Shown: one piece after another, positions 1-5,785 of the stretch
Layout of the letters: each line of letters starts with the position of its first letter
Position numbering within the stretch: position 1 is the first letter of the stretch
The notes under the pieces: generated by a model
What the model was told of the DNA's origin: nothing
Seen by the model: the letters and a program-made list of their open reading frames with translations, nothing else
Database searches by the model: none
Assembly: GCA_007118045.1 (NCBI GenBank)
Contig: SKTG01000186.1
Coordinates: forward strand, 1-6,000
Reading direction: 5' to 3'
Length of the DNA stretch: 6,000 bases
Origin: Nitriliruptoraceae bacterium
GTDB taxonomy: Bacteria; Actinomycetota; Nitriliruptoria; Nitriliruptorales; Nitriliruptoraceae
Position numbers and translations under genes: made by a program

Positions 1-1
1 C

Positions 2-445
2 GACCACCTCACCTCCGGCGGCAAGCTCGAGTCCCCCAGCTCGCAGCGGGTGTTCTGGGCGGCGATGGTCGGTGTCCTCGCGGCGGTCCTGTTGCTCGGA
101 GGTGGTCTCGCGGCGTTGCAGACGGCCGCGGTCGCCACCGGGCTGCCGTTCGCCCTGGTACTGCTGGTGTTGTGCTGGAGCCTTCAACGAGCGTTCCACG
201 AGGAGCTCGACCTGCTCGAGGCCCACTACGACGCGGCCATCTTCCGCAGCCGTCACGGGTCGCTGCTCGAACACCTCGACCGCGAGGCCGCTCAAGGACG
301 ACGTTCCTCGAACGACCACGTGGCCATCGGCGAGGAGCATCGCGACGTGCTCGGGGGTGGAGGCCAGGAGCAGCTCGACCTCCTCGAGGGTGGAGGCGAG
401 GTCACCCGGGACCGGCACGCCGAAGGTCCCCCGGATGAGGCCTGA
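2..445 (+). CDS. BCCT-family betaine/choline/carnitine transporter, C-terminal part (5' end outside window)
   Basis: This is the last 147 codons of a secondary transporter of the BCCT family, membrane carriers that take up quaternary amines such as glycine betaine, choline or carnitine, usually driven by Na+ or H+. The visible part opens with DHLTSGG and then SSQRVFWA, the conserved stretch just before the last two helices in this family. Two hydrophobic helices follow, around bases 50-120 and 128-180 (GVLAAVLLLGGGLAAL and LPFALVLLVLCWSL). An acidic cytoplasmic tail comes next, with ELDLLEAHYDAAIF. The frame is open from the window edge, so the GTG at 50 is internal and not a start. The final ~48 residues are Gly/Glu/Asp/His-rich, use less G/C-biased third positions (repeated GGT GGA) and do not look like a BCCT tail; see findings. 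The family call is firm; the substrate is inferred from the family and from proX next door. Confidence 0.88.
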   Translation, partial: DHLTSGGKLESPSSQRVFWAAMVGVLAAVLLLGGGLAALQTAAVATGLPFALVLLVLCWSLQRAFHEELDLLEAHYDAAIFRSRHGSLLEHLDREAAQGRRSSNDHVAIGEEHRDVLGGGGQEQLDLLEGGGEVTRDRHAEGPPDEA

Positions 446-497
446 ACGATCGGACGCGCTCGGGTCACGCAGCGGGTCGCGGCGATCGGCGACGTGC

Positions 498-502
498 GGA
501 GG
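498..502 (+). promoter_or_regulatory. Ribosome binding site that sets the proX start
   Basis: A perfect GGAGG lies 6 nt upstream of the ATG at 509. An in-frame GTG at 494 would place the start before this site and would add an MRRRD leader ahead of the signal peptide. The ATG at 509 is therefore preferred. Confidence 0.75.
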
Positions 503-508
503 CGGGAC

Positions 509-1588
509 ATGACGTCGCGAGCCACGCCGACCGGTTGGGCGTCCTCGGTGGGCGCGGTGCTCTGCATGGTGCTCGTGATGGGCTGCACGCAGGCCCCGGA
601 GCGGGCGACGTCGGCCACCGGACCGCCCGAGAGCGACGTCACCGGCGAGGTGGTCATGGCACGCGCGGACTGGGACTCGGGCTTCCTCCAGGCAGCCATC
701 GTGCGTCAGCTCCTCGAGGAACTCGGCTACGAGGTGACCGGTCCGGCGGAGCGGACGTACCCGCCGGCGACCGTCTACCCGTTGCTGGGGCGGGGTGAGG
801 TGGATCTGTGGGTCAACGGCTGGTTCCCGCTCCACGAGCCGTTCCTCGAGCAGACGCTGGTCACCGGCCAGACGGTCGCCCAACCGGTCGAGCCCGTGGG
901 AACGCTGGTACCCGCCGGAGCCGTGCAGGGCTACCTCGTCGACCGCGAGACCGCCGAGGAGCTCGACATCACCTCCATGGCCGACTTCGAACGACCGGAG
1001 GTCGCAGCCGCGTTCGACCAGGACGGGGACGGCCTGGCGGACCTCTACGGCTGCGACGAGGGGTGGGGCTGCCACCGCAGGATCACCGAGCACCTCGCCC
1101 AGCACCGGTGGGGTGACTCGGTCGCGCAGGTCTCCGGCGACTACCGCGAGCTTTTCGCCGAGGTGCGTGAACGCATCGACGCGGGTCGACCGACGCTGTA
1201 CTACACGTGGACGCCGAACTGGACCGTCGCCGAGCTGGAGCCCGGCGACGAGGTCGTGTGGCTCGAGGTTCCCGCCCTCGGCGGCGAGGAGCCGCCACCG
1301 GTGGACGAGCTGGAGGGTTGTGCGGCCTCCGGGCCGTGCCACCTCGGCTGGGAGGTCAACGACATCCGGGCGGTGGCGAACACCCGCTTCCTCGACGAGC
1401 ACCCGCCGATCCGCAGGTTGCTCGAGGTCGTCGAGTTCCCGTTGGAGGACCTGACCGAGCACCACGCCCGGATGGTCGCGATGGACCCGTACCCGGACGA
1501 TCAGGTCGAGCTCGACGCCGCCGAGTGGATCGAGCAGAACCGGGAGCTGGTCGACCGCTGGCTGTCGGCGGCCGCGGCGCCGACCTGA
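509..1588 (+). CDS. proX: Glycine betaine/proline betaine-binding lipoprotein (ProX/OpuAC-type periplasmic-binding fold)
   Basis: Extracytoplasmic solute-binding protein of 359 residues that captures glycine betaine or proline betaine for uptake. Residues 1-26 form a lipoprotein signal peptide: a hydrophobic core, then the lipobox LVMGC with the lipidated Cys at 26. The rest follows E. coli ProX closely, from my memory of that protein. VNGWFPLHEP (W105) matches its NWTPLH segment. QGYLVDRETAEELDIT, FDQDGDGLADLYG and CDEGWGC (W186, two flanking Cys) follow in order. YYTWTPNW (residues 231-238, W234) and DEVVWLEVP come next. The three Trp positions correspond to the aromatic cage that binds the quaternary amine in ProX. 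An insert of about 20 residues, EEPPPVDELEGC onward, follows VWLEVPALGG and carries an extra Cys pair (C271, C277). In E. coli ProX works with the ABC proteins ProV and ProW; here no ABC gene follows, and the upstream neighbour, 63 nt away, is a BCCT carrier. The function call is firm; the transport partner is unknown. Confidence 0.93.
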   Translation: MTSRATPTGWASSVGAVLCMVLVMGCTQAPERATSATGPPESDVTGEVVMARADWDSGFLQAAIVRQLLEELGYEVTGPAERTYPPATVYPLLGRGEVDLWVNGWFPLHEPFLEQTLVTGQTVAQPVEPVGTLVPAGAVQGYLVDRETAEELDITSMADFERPEVAAAFDQDGDGLADLYGCDEGWGCHRRITEHLAQHRWGDSVAQVSGDYRELFAEVRERIDAGRPTLYYTWTPNWTVAELEPGDEVVWLEVPALGGEEPPPVDELEGCAASGPCHLGWEVNDIRAVANTRFLDEHPPIRRLLEVVEFPLEDLTEHHARMVAMDPYPDDQVELDAAEWIEQNRELVDRWLSAAAAPT

Positions 1589-1592
1589 CGGG

Positions 1593-1607
1593 GCCGGCAC
1601 TCCCGGC
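1593..1607. terminator. Possible weak terminator hairpin between convergent genes
   Basis: GCCGG (1593-1597) and CCGGC (1603-1607) can pair around a 5-nt loop, 5 bases after the proX stop. A second inverted pair, GATCGG (1627-1632) and CCGATC (1645-1650), overlaps the stop codon of the convergent gene. Neither has a T tract, so this is only a candidate. Short GC stems are expected by chance in DNA this GC-rich. Confidence 0.2.
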
Positions 1608-1648
1608 GCTGGTCGTCCCGCCACCCGATCGGTCCCGTCGCGGCCCGA

Positions 1649-2137
1649 TCACAGCGGCAGCGCCAGGTCCGTGACGAACTCGCCGCCGACCGCTGCGAGG
1701 GCCGCCGGAGGGACCGACAGCTTGATCGCGCGACTGCCGCCGCCCACGATCACCCGGTCGAGCCGCGCGATGCGGTCGTCGAGCCAGAGCGGGACCTCGT
1801 CCGGTAGCGCGAACGGGGTGACCCCGCCGATCTCCATGCCGGTGACCTGGTGGGTCAGCTCCGGCGGCGCGAACGAGCACTTGCGCACCCCGAGCAGCTT
1901 GCGCACCCGCTTGTTCACGTCGAGCTTCGTGTGGGCGAGCGCCAGGCAGGCTGCCAGGACCGGGGGATCGTCCTTCGAGGCCACCAGGATGCAGTTGCCG
2001 GACGTCTCCAGCGGGTAGCCGTACCGTTCGCAGAAGGCGGCGGTGTCGGCCAGTTCCGGGTCGATGTCGATGACGTCGTAGGTCTCGCCCGTCGCCGCCA
2101 CGGCGTCGAGCACCTGCTGTTCGATCCGGTCGGTCAC
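1649..2137 (-). CDS. YbaK/EbsC-family aminoacyl-tRNA deacylase domain protein
   Basis: A 162-residue stand-alone YbaK-type domain. Known members hydrolyse mischarged aminoacyl-tRNAs (for example Cys-tRNA-Pro or Ala-tRNA-Pro) in trans, as cytoplasmic proofreading factors. Visible family features are: SGNCILVASKD (residues 46-56), with a Lys at 55 near the expected conserved lysine; CLALAHTKLDVNKRVRKLLG (64-83); and the hallmark TGMEIGGVTPFAL (99-111), equivalent to the G-x-x-x-GGVSPF loop. VIVGGGSRAIKLSV lies near the C-terminus. The length is right for a single-domain member. The GTG at 2137 is chosen because GAGGTGG (2141-2147) lies just upstream and the family fold starts here; the frame stays open further upstream but reads like antisense sequence. 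It is the last of the minus-strand genes, 119 nt after the phosphodiesterase gene. The specific tRNA substrate cannot be read from the sequence. Confidence 0.88.
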   Translation of the reverse strand: MTDRIEQQVLDAVAATGETYDVIDIDPELADTAAFCERYGYPLETSGNCILVASKDDPPVLAACLALAHTKLDVNKRVRKLLGVRKCSFAPPELTHQVTGMEIGGVTPFALPDEVPLWLDDRIARLDRVIVGGGSRAIKLSVPPAALAAVGGEFVTDLALPL

Positions 2138-2256
2138 GGTCCACCTCGGCGCTGGGGACGCGTAGCCTGCCGGGCTCGCGCTCCGGACGCCACCTGGGCG
2201 GGAGGTCGGTCCCCGGGGCACCGCCCCTCGGTCGGCGAGGGTCGACGAGCCACGAT
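2138..2256 (-). other. Gap between phosphodiesterase and YbaK genes, with a small GC hairpin
   Basis: This 119-nt gap is the longest non-coding stretch in the minus-strand run. It contains a perfect 5-bp stem, GGGGC (2215-2219) with GCCCC (2223-2227), around a 3-nt loop, about 30 nt past the phosphodiesterase stop. There is no T tract. I see no convincing promoter for the YbaK gene. The gap may hold a weak terminator or a promoter, or may simply be a spacer. Confidence 0.25.
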
Positions 2257-3429
2257 TCAACGGTTGTGCAGCACCAGCGCGGGCACCAGCAGCTCCGCGT
2301 CGCTCAACGCGCCGTGATGCCCGCGGAGCCGGCCCCGGAGCGGATCGACGTCCCCGTGCACCCAGGCGACCCGCGAGGTCGCGAGCACGAGCACGTCGCC
2401 GATCCGCGCTTCGACCGCCGGCTCGACGAGCTGGGGAGGGCCGAACCAGCCGGCGGCGACGGCCTGCTCGCGGTTCACGACCACACCGCGGTCGCCGACG
2501 TGCTCGCTCCACCTCGCGGTCACCTCGTCCACCGCGCCGGGGGCAACGTGGAGCTGTCGAGCCCGGGCATCCCCGGCCAGTACCCGGACGTCGGTGAGCA
2601 GGTCGGGCCGGTCGGCGAGGTCGACGGCGTCGTCGAGGCCGACCTCGACCATGCCGTGGTCGGCGGTGACGACCAGGGCGAGCTCGGGTGAGAGCCGTTC
2701 GACGCAGCGACCCACCGCGTCGTCGATCGCGCGCAGCGCCGCCCGCCACCGAGCCGACGCGGGACCGTCCAGGTGGCCGAACAGGTCGACCGCGCCCTCG
2801 TGCGCGTAGACCACGGCCGGCCCGTCCACGCTCGCGGCCGTCACGGCGGACCCGAGCGTGGCGTCGAGGTCTGCGGCGGTTACGACCTCGGCGCCACGCA
2901 GGGCGGCCCGTGACAGCCCCGACCCGACGAACTCCGGGCGCAGGACGGTGGTGGTCCGGATGCTCCGCTGCTGCTCGAACCAGGTCGGATGCCGCTGGAG
3001 GTCCTCGGGCACCACGAGCTGACGGGCGTCCTCACCCCCCACCTGACGGTCCCAGCTCCAGGTCAGCGTCGCGAGGGGCCGCGTCGTACCCGGGAGGCCG
3101 ACGATGGTCCCGACGAGGCCGTGCTCGCCGGCGGGACGGCCGGTCCCCAAGGTGGTCAGGTTCGTGCTGGTCGTGGTGGGGAACGCGGCGTCGAGCGTCA
3201 CGCCGGGGGCACCGGCGAGGGTCGGTGCGAGCTCGCGATGTTCGTCGAGCAGTTGATGTCCCAGCCCGTCGACGACGAGTACGACGACGCCTCGCACGTC
3301 CGTGGGGATCGGTACCGCGGCGGGAGGTCGTCCCGTCACGGCGGCACCGGCGTCCGGGAGCACGGTCGCCAGGCTCGCCGACCCGGGCCGGGGCGCCCGG
3401 GGTCCTCCCGTCCCGGGACTTGCCGTCAT
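2257..3429 (-). CDS. Alkaline-phosphatase-superfamily phosphodiesterase / nucleotide pyrophosphatase
   Basis: A 390-residue metal-dependent hydrolase of the type I phosphodiesterase/nucleotide pyrophosphatase group. The two-zinc active site can be followed in order. VVVLVVDGLG gives the first metal Asp (D54). FPTTTSTNLTTLGTG (83-97) holds the Thr nucleophile in the T86-T88 run. YAHEGAVDLFGHLDG gives D215 and H219. VVTADHGM gives D257 and H258. GHHGALSDAELLVPAL near the C-terminus gives the last His (H371 or H372). There is no obvious signal peptide or membrane helix: the first ~45 residues are Pro/Gly/Ala-rich and not hydrophobic, so it is probably cytoplasmic. The ATG at 3429 is the only in-frame start after the preceding gene's stop, but its ribosome site is poor. 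A GTG at 3363 is an alternative that would trim 22 residues. It lies 52 nt after the dehydrogenase gene. The natural phosphodiester substrate is unknown. Confidence 0.87.
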   Translation of the reverse strand: MTASPGTGGPRAPRPGSASLATVLPDAGAAVTGRPPAAVPIPTDVRGVVVLVVDGLGHQLLDEHRELAPTLAGAPGVTLDAAFPTTTSTNLTTLGTGRPAGEHGLVGTIVGLPGTTRPLATLTWSWDRQVGGEDARQLVVPEDLQRHPTWFEQQRSIRTTTVLRPEFVGSGLSRAALRGAEVVTAADLDATLGSAVTAASVDGPAVVYAHEGAVDLFGHLDGPASARWRAALRAIDDAVGRCVERLSPELALVVTADHGMVEVGLDDAVDLADRPDLLTDVRVLAGDARARQLHVAPGAVDEVTARWSEHVGDRGVVVNREQAVAAGWFGPPQLVEPAVEARIGDVLVLATSRVAWVHGDVDPLRGRLRGHHGALSDAELLVPALVLHNR

Positions 3430-3481
3430 CCGGAGCGCTGCGGTGGCCGAACGACGCCACGTGCTGCGGCCTCGACCACGG

Positions 3482-4411
3482 TCAGTATCCGAGCTCGACG
3501 TGCACGGGGCCCAGAAGCTCGTCGCCGCTGGCGTAGCGTTCGACGTTCTCACGCACGCGAGCCCAGAGCAGCTTGATGCCCATCTCGGGGGTATTGCCGA
3601 CGTGAGGGGTGACGATGGCGTTGGGCAGCTGCCACAGCGGATGGTCGTCGGGCAGTGGCTCCGGGTCGGTGACGTCAAGGCCGGCGCCCGCGATCTCGCC
3701 CTCCCGCAACGCCGTCACGAGGGCATCGGTGTCGATGTGCCGGCCCCGGGCGACGTTGACCAGCCACGCGTCCGGAGACATGGCCTCCAACGCGGCGGCA
3801 TCGATGACGTGCTCGGTCTCCGGTGTCAGTGCGAGGGCGAGCACCGTCAGGTCGGCCTCCGCCAGCGACCGGTGCAGCCGGTCCATCCCGACCACCTCGG
3901 CCACCCCGGGGATCGGGTCGAGACGGTTGCGTACCACGGTGAGGTAGGCGCCGAACGGCAGCAGCAGCCGCACCAGCGAACGGGTGATGGAGCCGCCACC
4001 CAGGATGCACACGTGCGCGCCCAGCAGGTTGACGCCGTAGGGGCCGGTCCAGCTCGTCTCACGGGCGTAGCGACCGATGCCGCGCATACCACCGAGAGCG
4101 AGCGCCAGGGCGTGCTCCGCGACGGGCTCGGCGTACACGCCCTTGCCACACGTCCACAAGCGGTCGTCGTCGAAGGCCTCTCGGAACGGTTCCACACCTG
4201 CCCACGGGAGCTGGACCCAGCGGATGTGGGGATGCTCGTCGAGCAGGCGGCGCAGCTCGTCCGCCCCGTCGGTACGCGTCCAGACGAGGGCCTCCGCGTC
4301 CTCGAGGGGCACGACCCGGCCGCCGCCCTCGGCCACGGCGGACTCGAGCTCCGGACGGTGTCCCTCCGGCAGGAGCACGCAGCGGGGGCTGTGCACGCGG
4401 TGCTCCGGCAT
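3482..4411 (-). CDS. D-isomer-specific 2-hydroxyacid dehydrogenase (NAD(P)-dependent)
   Basis: A 309-residue cytoplasmic oxidoreductase that interconverts a 2-keto acid and a D-2-hydroxy acid. The catalytic triad of the family is present: Arg222 in NVARGRHIDTDAL, Glu251 in DVTDPEPLPDDHPLW and His270 in TPHVGNT. The nucleotide-binding fold begins at GAHVCILGGGSITRSL (131-146). Its third glycine position is Thr (G-G-G-S-I-T). The second strand ends in VVRNR (159-163), basic residues where NAD-specific members carry Asp, which suggests a preference for NADPH. KGVYAEPVAEHALALAL (90-106) is the usual substrate-domain hinge. The ATG at 4411 has GGAGG (4417-4421) 5 nt upstream. The shape, with its short N-terminal domain, resembles the glyoxylate/hydroxypyruvate reductase branch, but the substrate is not determined. 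It follows the Mur ligase gene by 69 nt. No functional link to cell-wall synthesis is shown beyond the shared direction. Confidence 0.9.
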   Translation of the reverse strand: MPEHRVHSPRCVLLPEGHRPELESAVAEGGGRVVPLEDAEALVWTRTDGADELRRLLDEHPHIRWVQLPWAGVEPFREAFDDDRLWTCGKGVYAEPVAEHALALALGGMRGIGRYARETSWTGPYGVNLLGAHVCILGGGSITRSLVRLLLPFGAYLTVVRNRLDPIPGVAEVVGMDRLHRSLAEADLTVLALALTPETEHVIDAAALEAMSPDAWLVNVARGRHIDTDALVTALREGEIAGAGLDVTDPEPLPDDHPLWQLPNAIVTPHVGNTPEMGIKLLWARVRENVERYASGDELLGPVHVELGY

Positions 4412-4455
4412 GCGTTCCTCCGGGCAGATGTCGGCGACGAGACGTGGGCGCGGCG

Positions 4456-4485
4456 AACGTAGTGCGCGCTCGTCGGGGCGTCACA
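4456..4485 (-). promoter_or_regulatory. Weak candidate promoter for the dehydrogenase gene
   Basis: On the minus strand TGTGAC (4480-4485, overlapping the Mur ligase stop codon) and TACGTT (4456-4461) are separated by 18 nt. They resemble loose -35 and -10 boxes. A transcript would begin about 37 nt before the dehydrogenase ATG. The match is imperfect, so read-through from the Mur ligase gene is an equally good explanation. Confidence 0.22.
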
Positions 4486-5785
4486 CCGGCGAACCCCGGA
4501 CCAGGGCCCGGACCAGCGCGACGAAGTGCTCCCCGCGGGCGACGAAGTCGCGGTAGCTGGTGAACGACGGAGCGGCGGGGGAGAGCACGACGGCGCCCCC
4601 CCGGGGCGTCACCTCGGCGGCGAGCGTCACCGCGGCGGCGAGGTCGTCGGCACGACGTACCCGGTCGCCGGCGACCGGGGCGAGCTCGGTGTGGAGGCGC
4701 TCGCCGAGCGGTGGCAGCAGCACGGCCCGCACGCCGTCGTCCCGCAGCAACTGCACCAACGGGGCGAGGTCCTGGCCCCGATCGTCGCCGCCGAGCAGGA
4801 CGGTCACCGGTCCCAGCGCGAGGTAGGTCCGTACGGCCGCCACGGCGGATTCAGGCACCGTGGAGATGCTGTCGTCCACGAAGGTCACGCCGTCCACCAC
4901 GCGGACGGGGGCGAGCCGGTGGGGCAGCGGCGTGAAGTCGTGCAGGGAGGCGACCAGATCCGAGACCCCCGCGGGTCGGCCGAGGCGCGCGTCCACCAGG
5001 GCGAGGGCGAGCGCGGCATCCCGCACCAGGTGTTCACCCACCAGACCGGCCTCGAACAACGCGGCGCGGAGCCCGTCGTGCGCGGCGGTCGTCACGACCC
5101 CGCTCCTCGCCGTGGCGGCCGTCGCGGCGGGGTGGGCGGCGACCTGTGGATCCACGACGCTGCGGTCGCTCAGCTCGAGCAGCCGGAGCTTGTCGCGGTG
5201 GTACCGCTCGACGGTCCCGTGCCAGGGGACGTGGTCCCGCAGCAGCGTGGTGATGCCCGCGAGACCGAAGCGGGCGTTCATGTCGGCGAGCTGGTAGCTG
5301 GAGAGCTCGAGCACGACGTCGTCGGCGTCGGCCGCGGGCCCCGCCGACAGCGCCGACCGCCCGATGTTGCCCACGAGTTCGGCCCGGCGGCCGGCGGCCC
5401 GCAGCAGGTGGGCAGTGAGCGCCGCCGTCGTCGATTTGCCCTTGGTGCCCGTGAGCGCGATGACGTCGCTCCCGTCGCGTCCTCGTGCCCACCGGCCCGT
5501 GGGGGTCGTCGTCGGTACCCCGCGCTCGATGGCGCGGCGCAGTGCCGGCCGGTACGGGCTGATGCCGGGCGAGCGGTACACCTCGTCGACCTCGCGGGGG
5601 AGCGCGTCCTCCCGGTCGAGGTCCACGCCGCCGCGGACATCGACCTCGAGACGCGGTGTCGGCGGCAGCTCACCTGGGGAGAGCGGTCTCTCGTCCAGCA
5701 CGAGCACCTCGGCCCCGGGCTCGTCACGGTCGAGGACCCCGAGCAGTTCGCGGGTCTCGCGGCCGACCCCCAGGATGGCGATCAC
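4481..5785 (-). CDS. murD2: MurD-family UDP-MurNAc-L-alanine--glutamate ligase, probably MurD2 (L-glutamate-adding)
   Basis: A 434-residue cytoplasmic, ATP-dependent Mur ligase that adds glutamate to UDP-MurNAc-L-alanine in peptidoglycan precursor synthesis; MurD is usually about 440-450 residues. Domain 1 starts with IAILGVGRETREL. The ATP loop is TGTKGKSTT (112-120), followed by ELSSYQL (160-166). DHVPWHGTVERYHRDKL (184-200) ends in Lys199, the probable carbamylated lysine. Domain 3 carries LPHR (287-290), FVDDSISTVPE (302-312), LLGGDDRGQDL (330-340) and LSPAAPSFTSYRDF (401-414). Classical MurD has DDSKATN, GGxxKxxD and SPAxASxDxF here, so two glutamate-site lysines are Ile306 and Arg336. 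To my recollection DSIST and DRGxD mark MurD2, which adds L-Glu before epimerisation by MurL. The GTG start at 5785 overlaps the upstream stop by 4 nt (GTGA) and has GGGAGGGG upstream. Ligase family is certain; the MurD2 subtype is probable. Confidence 0.85.
   Translation of the reverse strand: MIAILGVGRETRELLGVLDRDEPGAEVLVLDERPLSPGELPPTPRLEVDVRGGVDLDREDALPREVDEVYRSPGISPYRPALRRAIERGVPTTTPTGRWARGRDGSDVIALTGTKGKSTTAALTAHLLRAAGRRAELVGNIGRSALSAGPAADADDVVLELSSYQLADMNARFGLAGITTLLRDHVPWHGTVERYHRDKLRLLELSDRSVVDPQVAAHPAATAATARSGVVTTAAHDGLRAALFEAGLVGEHLVRDAALALALVDARLGRPAGVSDLVASLHDFTPLPHRLAPVRVVDGVTFVDDSISTVPESAVAAVRTYLALGPVTVLLGGDDRGQDLAPLVQLLRDDGVRAVLLPPLGERLHTELAPVAGDRVRRADDLAAAVTLAAEVTPRGGAVVLSPAAPSFTSYRDFVARGEHFVALVRALVRGSPV

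Noticed and set aside
447..489. CGATCGG repeated at 447-453 and 483-489 upstream of proX as a possible operator
   Set aside because: It is a short, GC-rich 7-mer that can arise by chance. There are no recognisable promoter boxes between the copies to support an operator.
292..699. A minus-strand open frame of 135 codons beginning with ATG
   Set aside because: Its composition is Ser/Arg/Pro/Thr-rich as in an off-frame reading, and it runs across the well-supported start of proX.
1022..1050. EF-hand-like DQDGDGLAD loop in the ProX-like protein
   Set aside because: The equivalent segment of E. coli ProX, as I recall it, is very similar (DTNGDGKAD), so it is an ordinary family feature and not an acquired calcium domain.
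2138..2749. Upstream extension of the YbaK frame to 2749
   Set aside because: The extra ~200 residues are Arg/Pro/Gly-rich and overlap the phosphodiesterase gene in another frame. The YbaK fold begins at the GTG at 2137.
3430..3678. Upstream extension of the phosphodiesterase frame to 3678
   Set aside because: It would run through the end of the dehydrogenase gene, and the added translation looks off-frame.
3302..4462. A plus-strand open frame of 386 codons opposite the dehydrogenase and the start of the phosphodiesterase
   Set aside because: It is antisense to a gene with a complete catalytic triad. Such open antisense frames are expected at this GC content.
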